Shown here: piece after piece, positions 62,801 to 64,000 of the stretch
How the letters are laid out: each line of letters opens with the position of its first letter
Numbering within the stretch: the first letter of the stretch is position 1
Source: Anagrus nilaparvatae
Taxonomy: Eukaryota > Arthropoda > Insecta > Hymenoptera > Mymaridae
Assembly: GCA_022575985.1 (NCBI GenBank)
Contig: JAKSXM010000007.1
Span: forward strand, 28,646,501-28,710,500
Length of the DNA: 64,000 bases
Reading direction: 5' to 3'
Notes under the pieces: generated by a model
Databases searched by the model: none
Told to the model about the DNA's origin: nothing
The model's input: the letters and a program-made list of their open reading frames with translations, nothing else
Made by a program: the position numbers and the translations under genes

Positions 62801-63512
62801 TTTATTTTACAATACAGGTTTGCCATCTTGGGGCATAGCGTGGTACGTAAACGATTTATTAATTCCAGAAATAACAGTCGAAAGAGGCAAAAATTATACA
62901 TTCATCGTTGAAGGTGGAAACGATCCTACTTTAATAGCAAAGTAAGTATGTTTTTAAGAATTGCTAGAGGTAAAAAAGTAATAAAGGTAAATTTAAAAAT
63001 AAAAAAATTAAATTAATTTTACATTCATTTTTAATAAAATGTTGCAAAGGTACAGACCGCAGACATTTTTATTATATATTTATATGACTTTTGGTATCGA
63101 ATAAATATTGCAGATTGAGTAAAATAGCTTGCAAGCGTACATATTTTCATTATTAATATAACAATGGAAATTTTTTTCTCAATTTAACAAAAGCTGCAAA
63201 ATATAATTTGTTATCAGGTACCATCCATTGTACATAACAGACAGTCAAATCGGAGGATTTGGTCAAAAAGAAGAATTTAACGAAAGGAATCAAAATATAT
63301 ATGCTGGAGTTGCTTATGATCCTGATAACTATCCGTATCCAACTGCATTAGGTCGGTACTGTGAATACACTCATCAAACAACTGATCAAAGTTATAATTC
63401 AGAAAGCTTCGAAAGCTTTTTTACTACTTTGGATCTTAAATGTGATCCAGGTGAACCTGGTAAACTTGTATGGTACGTCGAACCAGAGACACCTGACACT
63501 GTTTATTATCAG
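10058..63512 (+). CDS. Skeletor: Skeletor-family gene (DM13-DM13-DOMON-cupredoxin-like), eight internal exons, partial at both ends
   Basis: Eight exons with AG/GT boundaries join in phase to about 633 codons with no internal stop. Domain order is DM13, DM13, DOMON and a C-terminal plastocyanin-like region, which is the architecture of Skeletor and Knickkopf. Diagnostic pieces are VKNFTYDGTGNPTFFWVGN and NLHYDGAGPDAYFWVGN (DM13), FGLSGREDQSAMIGADVVVV and KAQCDGHRGVCPD (DOMON), and GPTGGERGYSPITG, RGKNYTFIVEGGND, YHPLYITD, CDPGEPGKL and TPDTVYY (C-terminal part). The C-terminal half looks closest to Skeletor, while the DOMON start also resembles Knickkopf, so a divergent paralogue is possible. 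Known roles of the family are spindle-matrix association (Drosophila Skeletor) and cuticle chitin organisation (Knickkopf); which applies here is not shown. The signal-peptide exon and the final exon are missing from the window. Splice lengths: introns 6416, 35491, 2889, 6049, 352, 81 and 276 bp. Confidence 0.88.
10741..10882 (+). mobile_element. LINE 3'-end fragment, opposite orientation to the neighbouring LINE
   Basis: The pieces 'attcgctccctgcg', 'tttttcgggcata' and 'tagtagcatg' occur in this order on the + strand. They match, in the same order, the minus-strand 3' end of the LINE at 11345-11445 ('attcgttccctgcg', 'tttttcgggcata', 'gtgtagcata'). Base composition is noticeably richer in G+C than the surroundings. 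It is a short decayed fragment. Confidence 0.45.
11850..12150 (-). pseudogene. LINE RNase H domain, broken
   Basis: IRICLDSVAALNALD (near 12090-12140) matches the 'iCSDSqaAl.AL' strand of RNase H. ITLYWVPAHVGIRGNEKAY followed by SLAKKG (about 11942-12020) matches 'WVPGHsGi.GNEkADelA'. The Asp of the usual EKAD motif is Tyr here, removing a catalytic residue, and an in-frame TAG lies between the two blocks. The domain continues with PTAVIGTPWCEVVSAIFD. Confidence 0.75.
12432..13980 (-). pseudogene. LINE reverse transcriptase region, broken
   Basis: QHSYQRRKYIETALHGVVSY at about 13360 to 13300 matches the 'QHAYqkgKSTETALH' finger/palm motif. The catalytic palm motif reads VFGYSDDIIILTQE, with GYSDDI at 12981-12998 (YADD with Ala to Ser). 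Downstream are LQANPDKTQCILFMRKR and the thumb-side MQTYGESDLGSKTEIGK and AYDPWLTYGSVVCWHRSN. Several stops and frame changes separate these blocks. The IDI block following QHSY shows further erosion (normally 'DIegAFD'). Confidence 0.75.
13982..14988 (-). pseudogene. LINE endonuclease domain, broken
   Basis: It starts MADLNLNHNGTG, then QINLQHCKAASAQF, followed by an in-frame stop (TAA at 14836-14838) just before GIDLIQEPWIL. It continues to GCNSHHALWGSRISDG and stops near 14443. After a frame change the same domain resumes at about 14422 with NRGTGPTFSNSRGKILIDI and NWRVSDEESLSDLKN. The catalytic SDH motif near the C-terminal end of the endonuclease reads SDL here, so the general His is lost. 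The linker to the RT follows (FTDWDGYVNCQRELMRKFP). Confidence 0.75.
15202..15720 (-). pseudogene. LINE ORF1 fragment, DUF4780-like
   Basis: The frame reads IVVRGYPKPSTFINEERREL, then FIGYWIAHGYLKVKYQADKD, NLKPWEATELFVADINILP and QYAKVTIYAKG, ending ILAHQNETLKSDIWHI and LKQIPSRPNLMTL. The 'GYP', 'PWEAtEL..aD...LP' and 'iLahQN..L.sdiW' pattern fits the DUF4780 domain found in gag-like ORF1 of insect LINEs. Its N-terminal part is missing or frameshifted upstream of 15720. It probably bound element RNA when intact (family knowledge). Confidence 0.7.
15829..16025. mobile_element. Palindromic MITE, ~197 bp
   Basis: The left arm 'aatttataatttacaacgat' followed by 'caatcgcgg' and 'aaatctaataaaaaa' pairs with the right arm 'tttttttattagattt' and 'attgatcgttgtaaatt'. 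The centre is near 15925. It abuts the 5' end of the LINE. No coding sequence. Confidence 0.75.
16754..16859 (+). CDS. Skeletor: Exon: end of DM13 domain 1
   Basis: The acceptor is TTTCAG (16748-16753) and the donor is GTAAGT at 16860. The first base completes the Arg codon begun in the previous exon. Reading gives REPLRTFHKTDVILKLPSN followed by RDIKWLSVWNPRFA. It aligns with the last part of DM13 in Skeletor, where the usual ending is a W-C pair followed by a Phe. Here the Cys position reads Asn (WNPRF), so the conserved cysteine of this copy is lost; the second DM13 keeps it. The exon leaves in phase 0. Confidence 0.85.
18556..18682. mobile_element. Palindromic MITE, ~125 bp
   Basis: The left end 'atacggcccttgtccata' pairs with the right end 'ctggacacgagccgtaaata'. 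The inner segments 'aaagaatgccctaaatcg' and 'gatttgggccattcttta' also pair. A related segment occurs at about 50490-50525 ('gatctgggccattctttt') and a more diverged one near 58610-58690. Confidence 0.7.
18750..18980 (+). repeat. Copy of the GGAACATGTTC repeat family (diverged)
   Basis: It runs from 'ctttaacatgtaacatgttc' through 'gaacttataatactttaggt', 'atgagcttagaatactttca' and 'gtcctatgttcgttggttgt' to 'aacaaaccagctataag'. Same order and orientation as the copy at 62092-62372, without the C/G-run core. Confidence 0.7.
23925..24525 (-). repeat. Copy of the GGAACATGTTC repeat family, interrupted by two MITEs
   Basis: It begins near 'gttttgcataaacacaac' and 'atatggaacatgtttactg' and resumes after the insert with 'cctcctaccttaaatctgac', 'ctccctaaaaacatgttcca' and 'ttttaaaa'. 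The MITE pair at 24108-24421 sits inside it, so those inserted later. Its orientation matches the copy at 45538-45978. Confidence 0.7.
24108..24421. mobile_element. Two copies of one ~150 bp MITE in opposite orientation
   Basis: Each unit has ends 'agggagcattcagacgag' and 'ctcgtctgaatgctccct' (24111-24258 and 24274-24420). The interior of the first (accaccacctccaaaattta ... ggacgagagggggtaaatat) is the reverse complement of the second (tttaccccctctcgtcc ... aaattttggaggtggtggt). They are separated by about 15 bp. A four- to five-base CTAAG/TAAG flank is repeated at each junction, suggesting target-site duplication or a shared end. Confidence 0.8.
24700..25250 (-). repeat. Dispersed repeat related to the 54 kb fold-back family
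   Basis: It contains 'ttcccgccaagtcacgtgac', 'aacgcatgcgcgagaatg' and the 'ttccttttgagg' motif. The inverted forms occur in 54590-54900 ('gtcacgtgacttggcgggaa', 'ctcgcgcatgcgctactc', 'ccaaaaggaaaaaat'). A further diverged copy lies at 56130-56450. Confidence 0.6.
25465..25625 (+). repeat. GCACCATGGGCGAAATAC repeat family, copy 1
   Basis: It reads 'gggcaaaaaatagtgtaagc', 'accatgggcgaaatacttta', then a more GC-rich core 'cccggcttcgccgagcattc' with 'gtgctagtgctcacgctagt', and ends 'ttttacgcccttgatactta'. The core contains short self-complementary steps (ggcttcgcc). A truncated second copy is at 26080-26170, and copies in both orientations are at 57600-57840. Confidence 0.75.
25880..26170 (+). 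repeat. Two adjacent dispersed repeats (gggcaaaaa families)
   Basis: 25885-26010 carries 'gaaccccatattttgtcccg', 'cgatttaaaacatagtttt' and 'gggcaaaaagcagtctccct', which recur at about 50357-50600. 26080-26170 is a shortened copy of the 'agtaagcaccatgggcgaaa' family that lacks the GC-rich core and ends 'tgcgccctttatacttaata'. Confidence 0.65.
27470..27600 (+). repeat. TTAGGTTGGCT end-repeat fragment
   Basis: 'agttacgtaacattgtttcg', 'ccatagtgtattaggttggc' and 'cagtagactcctaata' are matched, inverted, at 60925-61010 ('tattaggagtctactgatta', 'gccaacctaa', 'cactgttacgtgacc'). The TTAGGTTGGC start resembles mariner-type terminal repeats, but no transposase was seen, so that assignment is only a suggestion. 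Confidence 0.5.
27604..27898. mobile_element. Palindromic MITE, ~295 bp, with GC-rich hairpins at its ends
   Basis: The ends are 'ctacactgaaaaaaaaatcc' and the inverted 'ttttttttcagtgtag'. Next to each end is a self-complementary 'ccgcttgcggcaagcgg'. Inner arms 'gcaaatgacttgaaacgtaa' and 'ttacgtttcaagtcatttgc' pair exactly. The centre near 27740 is not symmetric. The right end carries an extra hairpin unit (ccgctagccacaagcgg). Confidence 0.85.
28035..28670 (+). pseudogene. LINE fragment: endonuclease end to pre-RT linker, broken
   Basis: The translation gives LDHFPIFAVIDLQSR (the 'SDHlPi' end of a LINE endonuclease, Ser to Leu), a stop, then KHWMAKGLLNSINHKDFLYN, further stops and frame changes, and TKEKNQILASFNKYFNKLAT followed by ELASNIP. 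This is the usual region between endonuclease and RT ('W.tkGll.SI..K..LY', 'FN.yF...a..la..I') in CR1/Jockey-type LINEs. Orientation is +, opposite to the LINE at 11345-15760. Confidence 0.65.
28680..28830 (+). pseudogene. LINE reverse transcriptase palm fragment (YADD)
   Basis: In the same frame as the preceding fragment it reads FNIMYDQVLRLPMSIDTF and then TIGYADDLVLVITAKEEN. The intact GYADD catalytic motif and the 'NIMYDxVLRLxxP' block before it are typical of R1-like RTs. Fingers and the first palm motifs are absent. It joins directly to the linker fragment at about 28670, either by a large internal deletion or by fusion of two elements. The TIR element at about 28822 interrupts it downstream. 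Confidence 0.7.
29312..29346 (+). repeat. (ATA)n microsatellite
   Basis: An uninterrupted run of about 11-12 ATA/ATAATA units. Confidence 0.95.
29675..30875 (+). repeat. Tandem array of ~154 bp monomers in ~460 bp trimers
   Basis: The landmark 'gtactttcatggaaat' or its variants recurs near 29675, 29830, 29985, 30130, 30290, 30440, 30595 and 30755. Every third landmark is most alike: 'catggaaatgaatgaggtat' starts at 29834 and 30294, with a one-base variant at 30759, spacing 460-465 bp. Adjacent monomers differ more than every-third monomers, which is higher-order organisation. Confidence 0.8.
30899..30937 (+). repeat. (CA)n microsatellite
   Basis: An uninterrupted AC run of about 19 units preceded by 'catacatacgt'. 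Confidence 0.95.
31394..32418. mobile_element. Near-perfect 1 kb palindrome (arms ~475 bp, loop ~75 bp)
   Basis: The left arm starts 'gtacacaccaaacctaaaag' (31394) and the right arm ends 'cttttaggtttggtgtgtac' (32418). The inner ends are 'gatgtagtttgggaaat' (about 31824) and its complement near 31985, and further in 'cccagtttggtaagcatact'-type segments. Only a few mismatches were noticed by eye along the arms (for example aacgag versus aaagag near 31660/32150). Both arms contain the same 53-residue low-complexity open frame (MNVYLIFLKG...), which is a consequence of symmetry, not a gene. Confidence 0.88.
32441..32702. repeat. Inverted-repeat bounded segment, ~260 bp
   Basis: 'cacatacattgtccttacac' (32436-32460) pairs with 'gtgtaaggataatgtatgcg' (32681-32700). 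The interior is somewhat richer in G+C than the surrounding DNA and has no recognised coding content. It follows directly after the 1 kb palindrome. Confidence 0.5.
35191..35254 (+). repeat. (CT)32 microsatellite
   Basis: An uninterrupted CT run of 64 bases. Confidence 0.97.
35375..36440 (+). repeat. Tandem array of about 3.5 units of ~300-323 bp
   Basis: The landmark 'gttgatatctcatttcgtag' and its variants recur at about 35395, 35700, 36000 and 36323. Each is followed by 'gaaaatgaaaagaaagac'-like, 'ctactaggtgagttttt'-like and 'gcctaaaatattcagtattt'-like segments in the same order. Units differ by many substitutions, so the array is old. No coding content. Confidence 0.8.
37625..37880. mobile_element. 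Fold-back MITE, ~250 bp
   Basis: The arms 'cacaatcagaatttcttaat' to 'aagatttttaccagtcaagt' and 'gtcactgaacacgaatgtga' pair with 'aaacacgaatatgatactct'-type complements running out to 'aaaaatctttagagcccgta' and 'attcctattgtg'. The centre lies near 37765 (ttcagctgagct). Confidence 0.6.
39060..39405 (+). pseudogene. LINE ORF2 C-terminal fragment
   Basis: The + strand frame reads AIRFIFGIGRHESISVTSLW, a stop, then LNWLTANSRRKYSKLVLVHS and LVSTIPDEMIRRSERNLPYI. It matches the post-thumb segment of many Jockey/CR1-type LINEs ('aiRfif...r.ehis......LnWl....RR.y.....'). It is immediately followed by ordinary AT-rich sequence. It could be a 3' remnant of the same family as the fragment at 28035-28670. 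Confidence 0.55.
39500..43702. mobile_element. Large asymmetric fold-back element, 4.2 kb, with candidate 5 bp TSD
   Basis: The ends 'tacactgttaaaaaaaactc' (39500) and 'ccggagttttttttacagtg' plus 'ta' (43702) are inverted and flanked on both sides by TAGCA (39495-39499 and 43703-43707). The arms continue with 'aattttcgaaaaaattcgc'-type steps and 'cgcatagcaaaccag' against 'ggtttgctatgcg'. Further in come 'cccgtgttttcag' against 'ctgaaaaaacggg' and 'cctttcaaacgccgtaaacc' against its complement (about 41560), with the centre near 41310. The right arm has roughly 700 extra bases (about 42420-43260), which hold another copy of the repeat seen at 1440-2040. No transposase frame. Confidence 0.85.
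43918..45353. mobile_element. TIR element (~1.4 kb) with a nested tandem-repeat element
   Basis: The ends 'caccgtaaaaagtaacttt' and 'aaagttactttttacagtg' are inverted. The sub-terminal right part is rich in 'ttttcgaaaaaattc' steps like the ends of the 39500-43702 element, so the two are related. Inside, 43960-44960 starts 'gccaagtaattggcactatg' plus 'gttcctca' and ends at 'tatgaggaacc'. It holds four ~150 bp monomers (near 44143, 44294, 44432 and 44586) and the CATA/CA microsatellite of the element at 28822-31077. Confidence 0.7.
44795..44844 (+). repeat. (CATA)n(CA)n microsatellite
   Basis: About six CATA units followed by about 12 CA units. The open frames at 44651-44965 (+) and 44777-44959 (-) translate this repeat (His-Thr-Tyr-Ile, Cys-Val) and are not genes. 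Confidence 0.95.
45538..45978 (-). repeat. Copy of the GGAACATGTTC repeat family (long form)
   Basis: It begins 'aaacttataaccggtttgtg', then 'agcatggaacatgtttactt', 'ccctaattcgatattattat', three poly-C tracts with 'ttaaaaaggacaaatttgac', and ends 'ctataaacatgttccatgtt' and 'aaaa'. It is longer than the 62092 copy because the C-tract module is amplified. Confidence 0.8.
46695..46866. mobile_element. Palindromic MITE, ~170 bp, GTCCATAAAATACG type
   Basis: The left end 'ggggtcatccataaaatacg' plus 'taacgc' pairs with the right end 'gcgttgcgtattttatggac' plus 'ggtccc'. TTA flanks both ends, a possible 3 bp target-site duplication. This 'ccataaaatacgtaacgc' end is seen in many insect MITEs (family knowledge). 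The open frame at 46732-46956 spans it and is not supported as a gene. Confidence 0.8.
47876..48590. mobile_element. Fold-back element, ~0.7 kb, CCCTTAAGGGACATTTGAGGG ends
   Basis: The left end 'ttaagggacatttgagggga' and the right end 'gccctcaaatgtcccttaag' are inverted. A second inner pair, 'caggggctgacttcgagttt' (48171) and 'aaactcgaagtcagcccctg' (48307-48326), forms a shorter hairpin around 'aaatttaggcc'. No coding content. Confidence 0.7.
50357..50605 (+). repeat. Composite of dispersed repeats
   Basis: It contains 'cgaaccccatattttttccc' and 'gatttaaaacatagtttttc' (as at 25890), 'gatctgggccattctttt' (as at 18640) and 'gccgtctccctagggcag' with 'aaaataggctttttt' (as at 25955-25985). The mixture suggests one repeat inserted in another. 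Confidence 0.6.
52351..52589 (+). CDS. Skeletor: Exon: end of DM13-1, linker, and start of DM13 domain 2
   Basis: The acceptor is GATTACAG and the donor is GTAAGT at 52590. In phase with the exon at 16754-16859 it continues FSFGVVFIPPNLKIPAP, the closing strand of DM13-1 plus a proline linker. It then opens DM13-2 with RLAHGLRSDNITILDSKTF, NLHYDGAGPDAYFWVGN and SEPNPSGIKVPNEVN. The split Arg/Ser codon (AG at the donor) mirrors the donor phase of the first DM13 exon, as expected if the two DM13 units arose by duplication. It follows a 35.5 kb intron. Confidence 0.9.
52790..53045 (+). repeat. Copy of the GGAACATGTTC repeat family
   Basis: It begins 'caatatggaacatgctcata' and 'gggaggggta' and ends 'gttccatgcttgttggttgt' and 'gttaacacacaaactagtta'. 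Same orientation as the copy at 62092-62372, with a diverged centre. Confidence 0.7.
53460..53745 (-). repeat. GGAACATGTTC-family copy split by a younger MITE
   Basis: 'taagtccctaaatcaaaatt', a C tract and 'ctggggtactcctatctata' on the left continue after the insert with 'catgttccatgttaat'. The uninterrupted form 'cctataaacatgttccatgt' is seen at about 45950. Confidence 0.7.
53595..53720. mobile_element. GC-rich TIR MITE, ~125 bp, nested in another repeat
   Basis: The ends 'cggtgattccgagcgggacg' and 'cgtcccgctcggaatcaccg' are perfect inverted repeats of about 20 bases. TATAC flanks both sides (53590-53594 and 53721-53725), a probable target-site duplication. The interior 'tatcgacggccaatagcagg' is much richer in G+C than the intron. 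Perfect termini point to a recent insertion. Confidence 0.85.
54095..55265. mobile_element. Fold-back element, ~1.1 kb, long arms
   Basis: The left arm 'gcgatttgtatggtcgggtc', 'cgaaatctcgatttttggca' and 'aaaaatgtaagaaaaatgag' (54310-54465) pairs with the right arm 'ctcatttttcttacattttt', 'tgccaaaaatcgagatttcg' and 'gacccgaccatacaaatcg' (54955-55125). Outer pairing is weaker. The loop holds 'gtcacgtgacttggcgggaa' and 'ctcgcgcatgcgctactc', shared with 24700-25250. A partial diverged copy is at 56130-56450. Confidence 0.85.
55479..55659 (+). CDS. Skeletor: Exon: end of DM13 domain 2
   Basis: The acceptor is TTTTTACAG and the donor is GTAATT at 55660. The first base completes a Ser codon. The exon encodes SLERLRGYEGVDIEIVLPG, NLTVYDIDWLSVWC, then AYKHNFGYVMIPKDLHVP and AALGQTKIA. 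The WC pair of DM13 is kept here. Reading through the donor meets an in-frame TAG at 55681-55683, so splicing is required to continue. It leaves in phase 0 into the DOMON exon. Confidence 0.88.
56130..56450 (+). repeat. Diverged single-arm copy of the 54 kb fold-back family
   Basis: 'gagtcttcaaatcggatcca', 'atcctcaatttttggcggcc', 'aaaaagtaagaaaaatgaga' and 'acggcgcatgcaagag' follow the order of the left arm and loop of the element at 54095-55265. Confidence 0.65.
57165..57477 (-). repeat. Copy of the GGAACATGTTC repeat family
   Basis: It begins 'cttatgactggtttgttttt' and 'gatcatggaacatgctcatt', contains 'cagggcctgatcaggccttg', and ends 'catccaatgaacatgttcca' and 'tgttaaaa'. Same orientation as the copy at 9302-9638. 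Confidence 0.8.
57600..57840. mobile_element. GCACCATGGGCGAAATAC family, inverted pair
   Basis: 'agtatcaagggcgtaaaagt', 'cccggcttcgccgagcactc' and 'gtgcttacactatttttgcc' are followed after a short spacer by the inverted 'gacaaaaaatagtgtaagca', 'ccatgggtgaaatactttag' and 'gatatacttaatata'. The unit is therefore palindromic overall, with the GC-rich core kept only in the left arm. Related to 25465-25625. Confidence 0.75.
60095..60407. mobile_element. Fold-back MITE, ~310 bp
   Basis: The left arm 'tatggagtccggcccttccc', 'cactcc' and 'cgatttttataactttaggt' pairs with the right arm 'atctaaagttataaaaatcg' and 'ggagtgaggaagggccgaac' plus 'tccata'. The centre is near 60250. No coding content. Confidence 0.8.
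60925..61010 (-). repeat. TTAGGTTGGCT end-repeat fragment, second copy
   Basis: The complement of 'ttaggagtctactgattagc' and 'caacctaatttac' followed by 'acactgttacgtgacc' matches the fragment at 27540-27600 in order. Confidence 0.5.
61709..62066 (+). CDS. Skeletor: Exon: most of the DOMON domain
   Basis: The acceptor is AATTTTCAG (61700-61708). It reads TSSTPAPELSNCIELMKG, then the DOMON strands IHVHWQIFGEEVHVRVSAR, YVAFGLSGREDQSAMIGADV and DYFMSDKAQCDGHRGVCPD, ending GRRRNGITS. Three cysteines, including the CxxxxxxxC pair in the KAQC..GVCPD loop, match family positions. The donor G|GTTTGA at 62067 is weaker than the others. It is chosen because it alone joins in phase to the next exon; read-through gives a stop at 62087-62089. 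Confidence 0.88.
62067..62418 (+). other. Intron (352 bp), mostly repeat
   Basis: The donor is GTTTGA and the acceptor is TTTTGTAG. About 280 of its 352 bases are the repeat at 62092-62372. Removing that would leave about 70 bp, similar to the neighbouring 81 bp intron. Confidence 0.85.
62092..62372 (+). repeat. Reference copy of the GGAACATGTTC repeat family, inside a short intron
   Basis: It begins 'ttttaacatggaacatgttc' and 'attggatgggg', then 'ggctcggcagggggg', 'gggcctgatcaggccttgat' and 'atggacttaggataattta', and ends 'gaacatgttctatgctcgtt' and 'gtagttacacaaaccggtta' plus 'aaa'. This is one of the cleanest copies; the GCCTGATCAGGCC core is itself a perfect palindrome. No open frame. Confidence 0.85.
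62419..62736 (+). CDS. Skeletor: Exon: end of DOMON, linker, start of cupredoxin-like domain
   Basis: The acceptor is TTTTGTAG (62411-62418) and the donor is GTAATT at 62737. With one base from the previous exon it begins VLFKRPLRTNEPALDKMIP, continuing the Skeletor/Knickkopf 'ITSvxFkRxL' segment. It then runs SVIAAIGTLNNLGQANAH and a short charged linker with a single Cys (QRCSTALEK). It enters the C-terminal domain with MKISGTDTFYFKIGPTGG and ends YSPITG. It leaves in phase 1 (a Gly codon split across the 81 bp intron). Confidence 0.9.
62818..62941 (+). CDS. Skeletor: Exon: cupredoxin-like domain, central part
   Basis: The acceptor is AATACAG and the donor is GTAAGT at 62942. The encoded peptide is LPSWGIAWYVNDLLIPEI, TVERGKNYTFIVEGGNDP and TLIAK. 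The 'RGKxYTFxVEGGNxP' segment is a strong Skeletor signature in the plastocyanin-like region. The flanking introns are only 81 and 276 bp, in contrast with the repeat-swollen introns upstream. Confidence 0.92.
63218..63512 (+). CDS. Skeletor: Exon: cupredoxin-like domain, distal part
   Basis: The acceptor is GTTATCAG and the donor is CAG|GTAATA at 63513. It encodes YHPLYITDSQIGGFG, NIYAGVAYDPDNYPYPTALG, RYCEYTHQ, FFTTLDLKCDPGEPGKLVWY and TPDTVYYQ. In Skeletor the next residues are a short 'CFTHRYLGWKI' type ending that closes the domain. That exon is not in the remaining 488 bp, so the gene runs off the right edge. It ends in phase 0. Confidence 0.92.
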
Positions 63513-64000
63513 GTAATACGCTACTATTAATAAGAAATCAGCTTTTAATAAGAATGCTTTTTTTAGTTGTTTAGAAAAAATAGGAGCTAGTGTAGATTTA
63601 GTGTAAAGGCTACTTCCGAATAAGTATAATGATTTGGCCCCCGAAACAAAAACGAACCTAAATAGTAGCATACAAAAATTTATCAAAAAAAACTCACTGA
63701 TTCCCGTTGGAATTAAACCTCTAGGCCACGACAGGCCCCCAAAAACCTAAAAAAACCGTTTTTTTATTTTTTAGATTTTATTTAATTTCTCAGACCCGTG
63801 AACAGACAATACTCTGCTCATAGTCTGGAAAACTTAACATTTCACCACTTTTCAAAAAAAAAAAAAAAAAAAAACAAAATTTAAGCCGTTAGCACCTCCT
63901 TAAGGCCTCGAAATATAATTTTGAATTTTTCGAAAATGGATTTTTCGAGCATAAAATAATTATATGTGATCCTTAAATTTTTGTTTATAGTCCTGGTAGG
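63513..64000 (+). other. Start of the last visible intron; no exon recognised
   Basis: It begins GTAATA. It includes a run of about 20 A at 63857-63876 and diverged repeat sequence. A pyrimidine/AG site at 63981-63990 is followed by TCC TGG TAG in the expected phase, so it is not taken as the next exon. Confidence 0.7.

Noticed and set aside
63991..64000. Possible next Skeletor exon after the AG at 63989-63990
   Set aside because: In the required phase it reads Ser-Trp-stop, unlike the conserved domain ending.

Overview
This is a very AT-rich eukaryotic window with canonical GT..AG introns and a dense load of short inverted-repeat elements. The only host gene I can support identifies it as an arthropod, almost certainly an insect. 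The species cannot be named from the sequence. A parasitoid wasp or a similarly AT-rich, repeat-rich insect would fit, but that is inference.

The gene is a Skeletor/Knickkopf-family gene on the + strand. Eight consecutive internal coding exons were found (10058-10337, 16754-16859, 52351-52589, 55479-55659, 61709-62066, 62419-62736, 62818-62941, 63218-63512). They splice in phase into about 633 codons with no stop. In order they encode a DM13 domain, a second DM13 domain, a DOMON domain and most of a C-terminal plastocyanin/cupredoxin-like domain. The signal-peptide exon and the last coding exon were not found and should lie outside the window or be too short to see. Introns range from 81 bp to 35.5 kb. 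Proteins of this family act in the spindle matrix (Drosophila Skeletor) or in cuticle/chitin organisation (Knickkopf).

Everything else is repeat DNA, mostly inside the introns. 1-10057: upstream or intron sequence with fold-back elements and a tRNA-like Pol III module. 10.3-16.7 kb: an intron with a 4.4 kb decayed non-LTR retrotransposon (minus strand; DUF4780-like ORF1, endonuclease, reverse transcriptase, RNase H). 16.9-52.4 kb: a giant intron with LINE fragments, a TIR-bounded element carrying a higher-order tandem array, a 1 kb near-perfect palindrome, a 4.2 kb asymmetric fold-back element, a ~300 bp tandem array, microsatellites and several MITE families. 52.6-61.7 kb: two introns with further fold-back and nested MITEs. 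62.1-63.5 kb: compact exons, with one intron enlarged by a MITE-like repeat.

No rRNA, CRISPR array, bacterial operon or convincing second host gene was seen. The many 60-110 codon open frames are low-complexity AT-rich sequence, antisense shadows or transposon debris. I did not find a clear new biological system. The most unusual items are the palindromes, the nested tandem-repeat element, the tRNA-like module and the divergent first DM13 domain.
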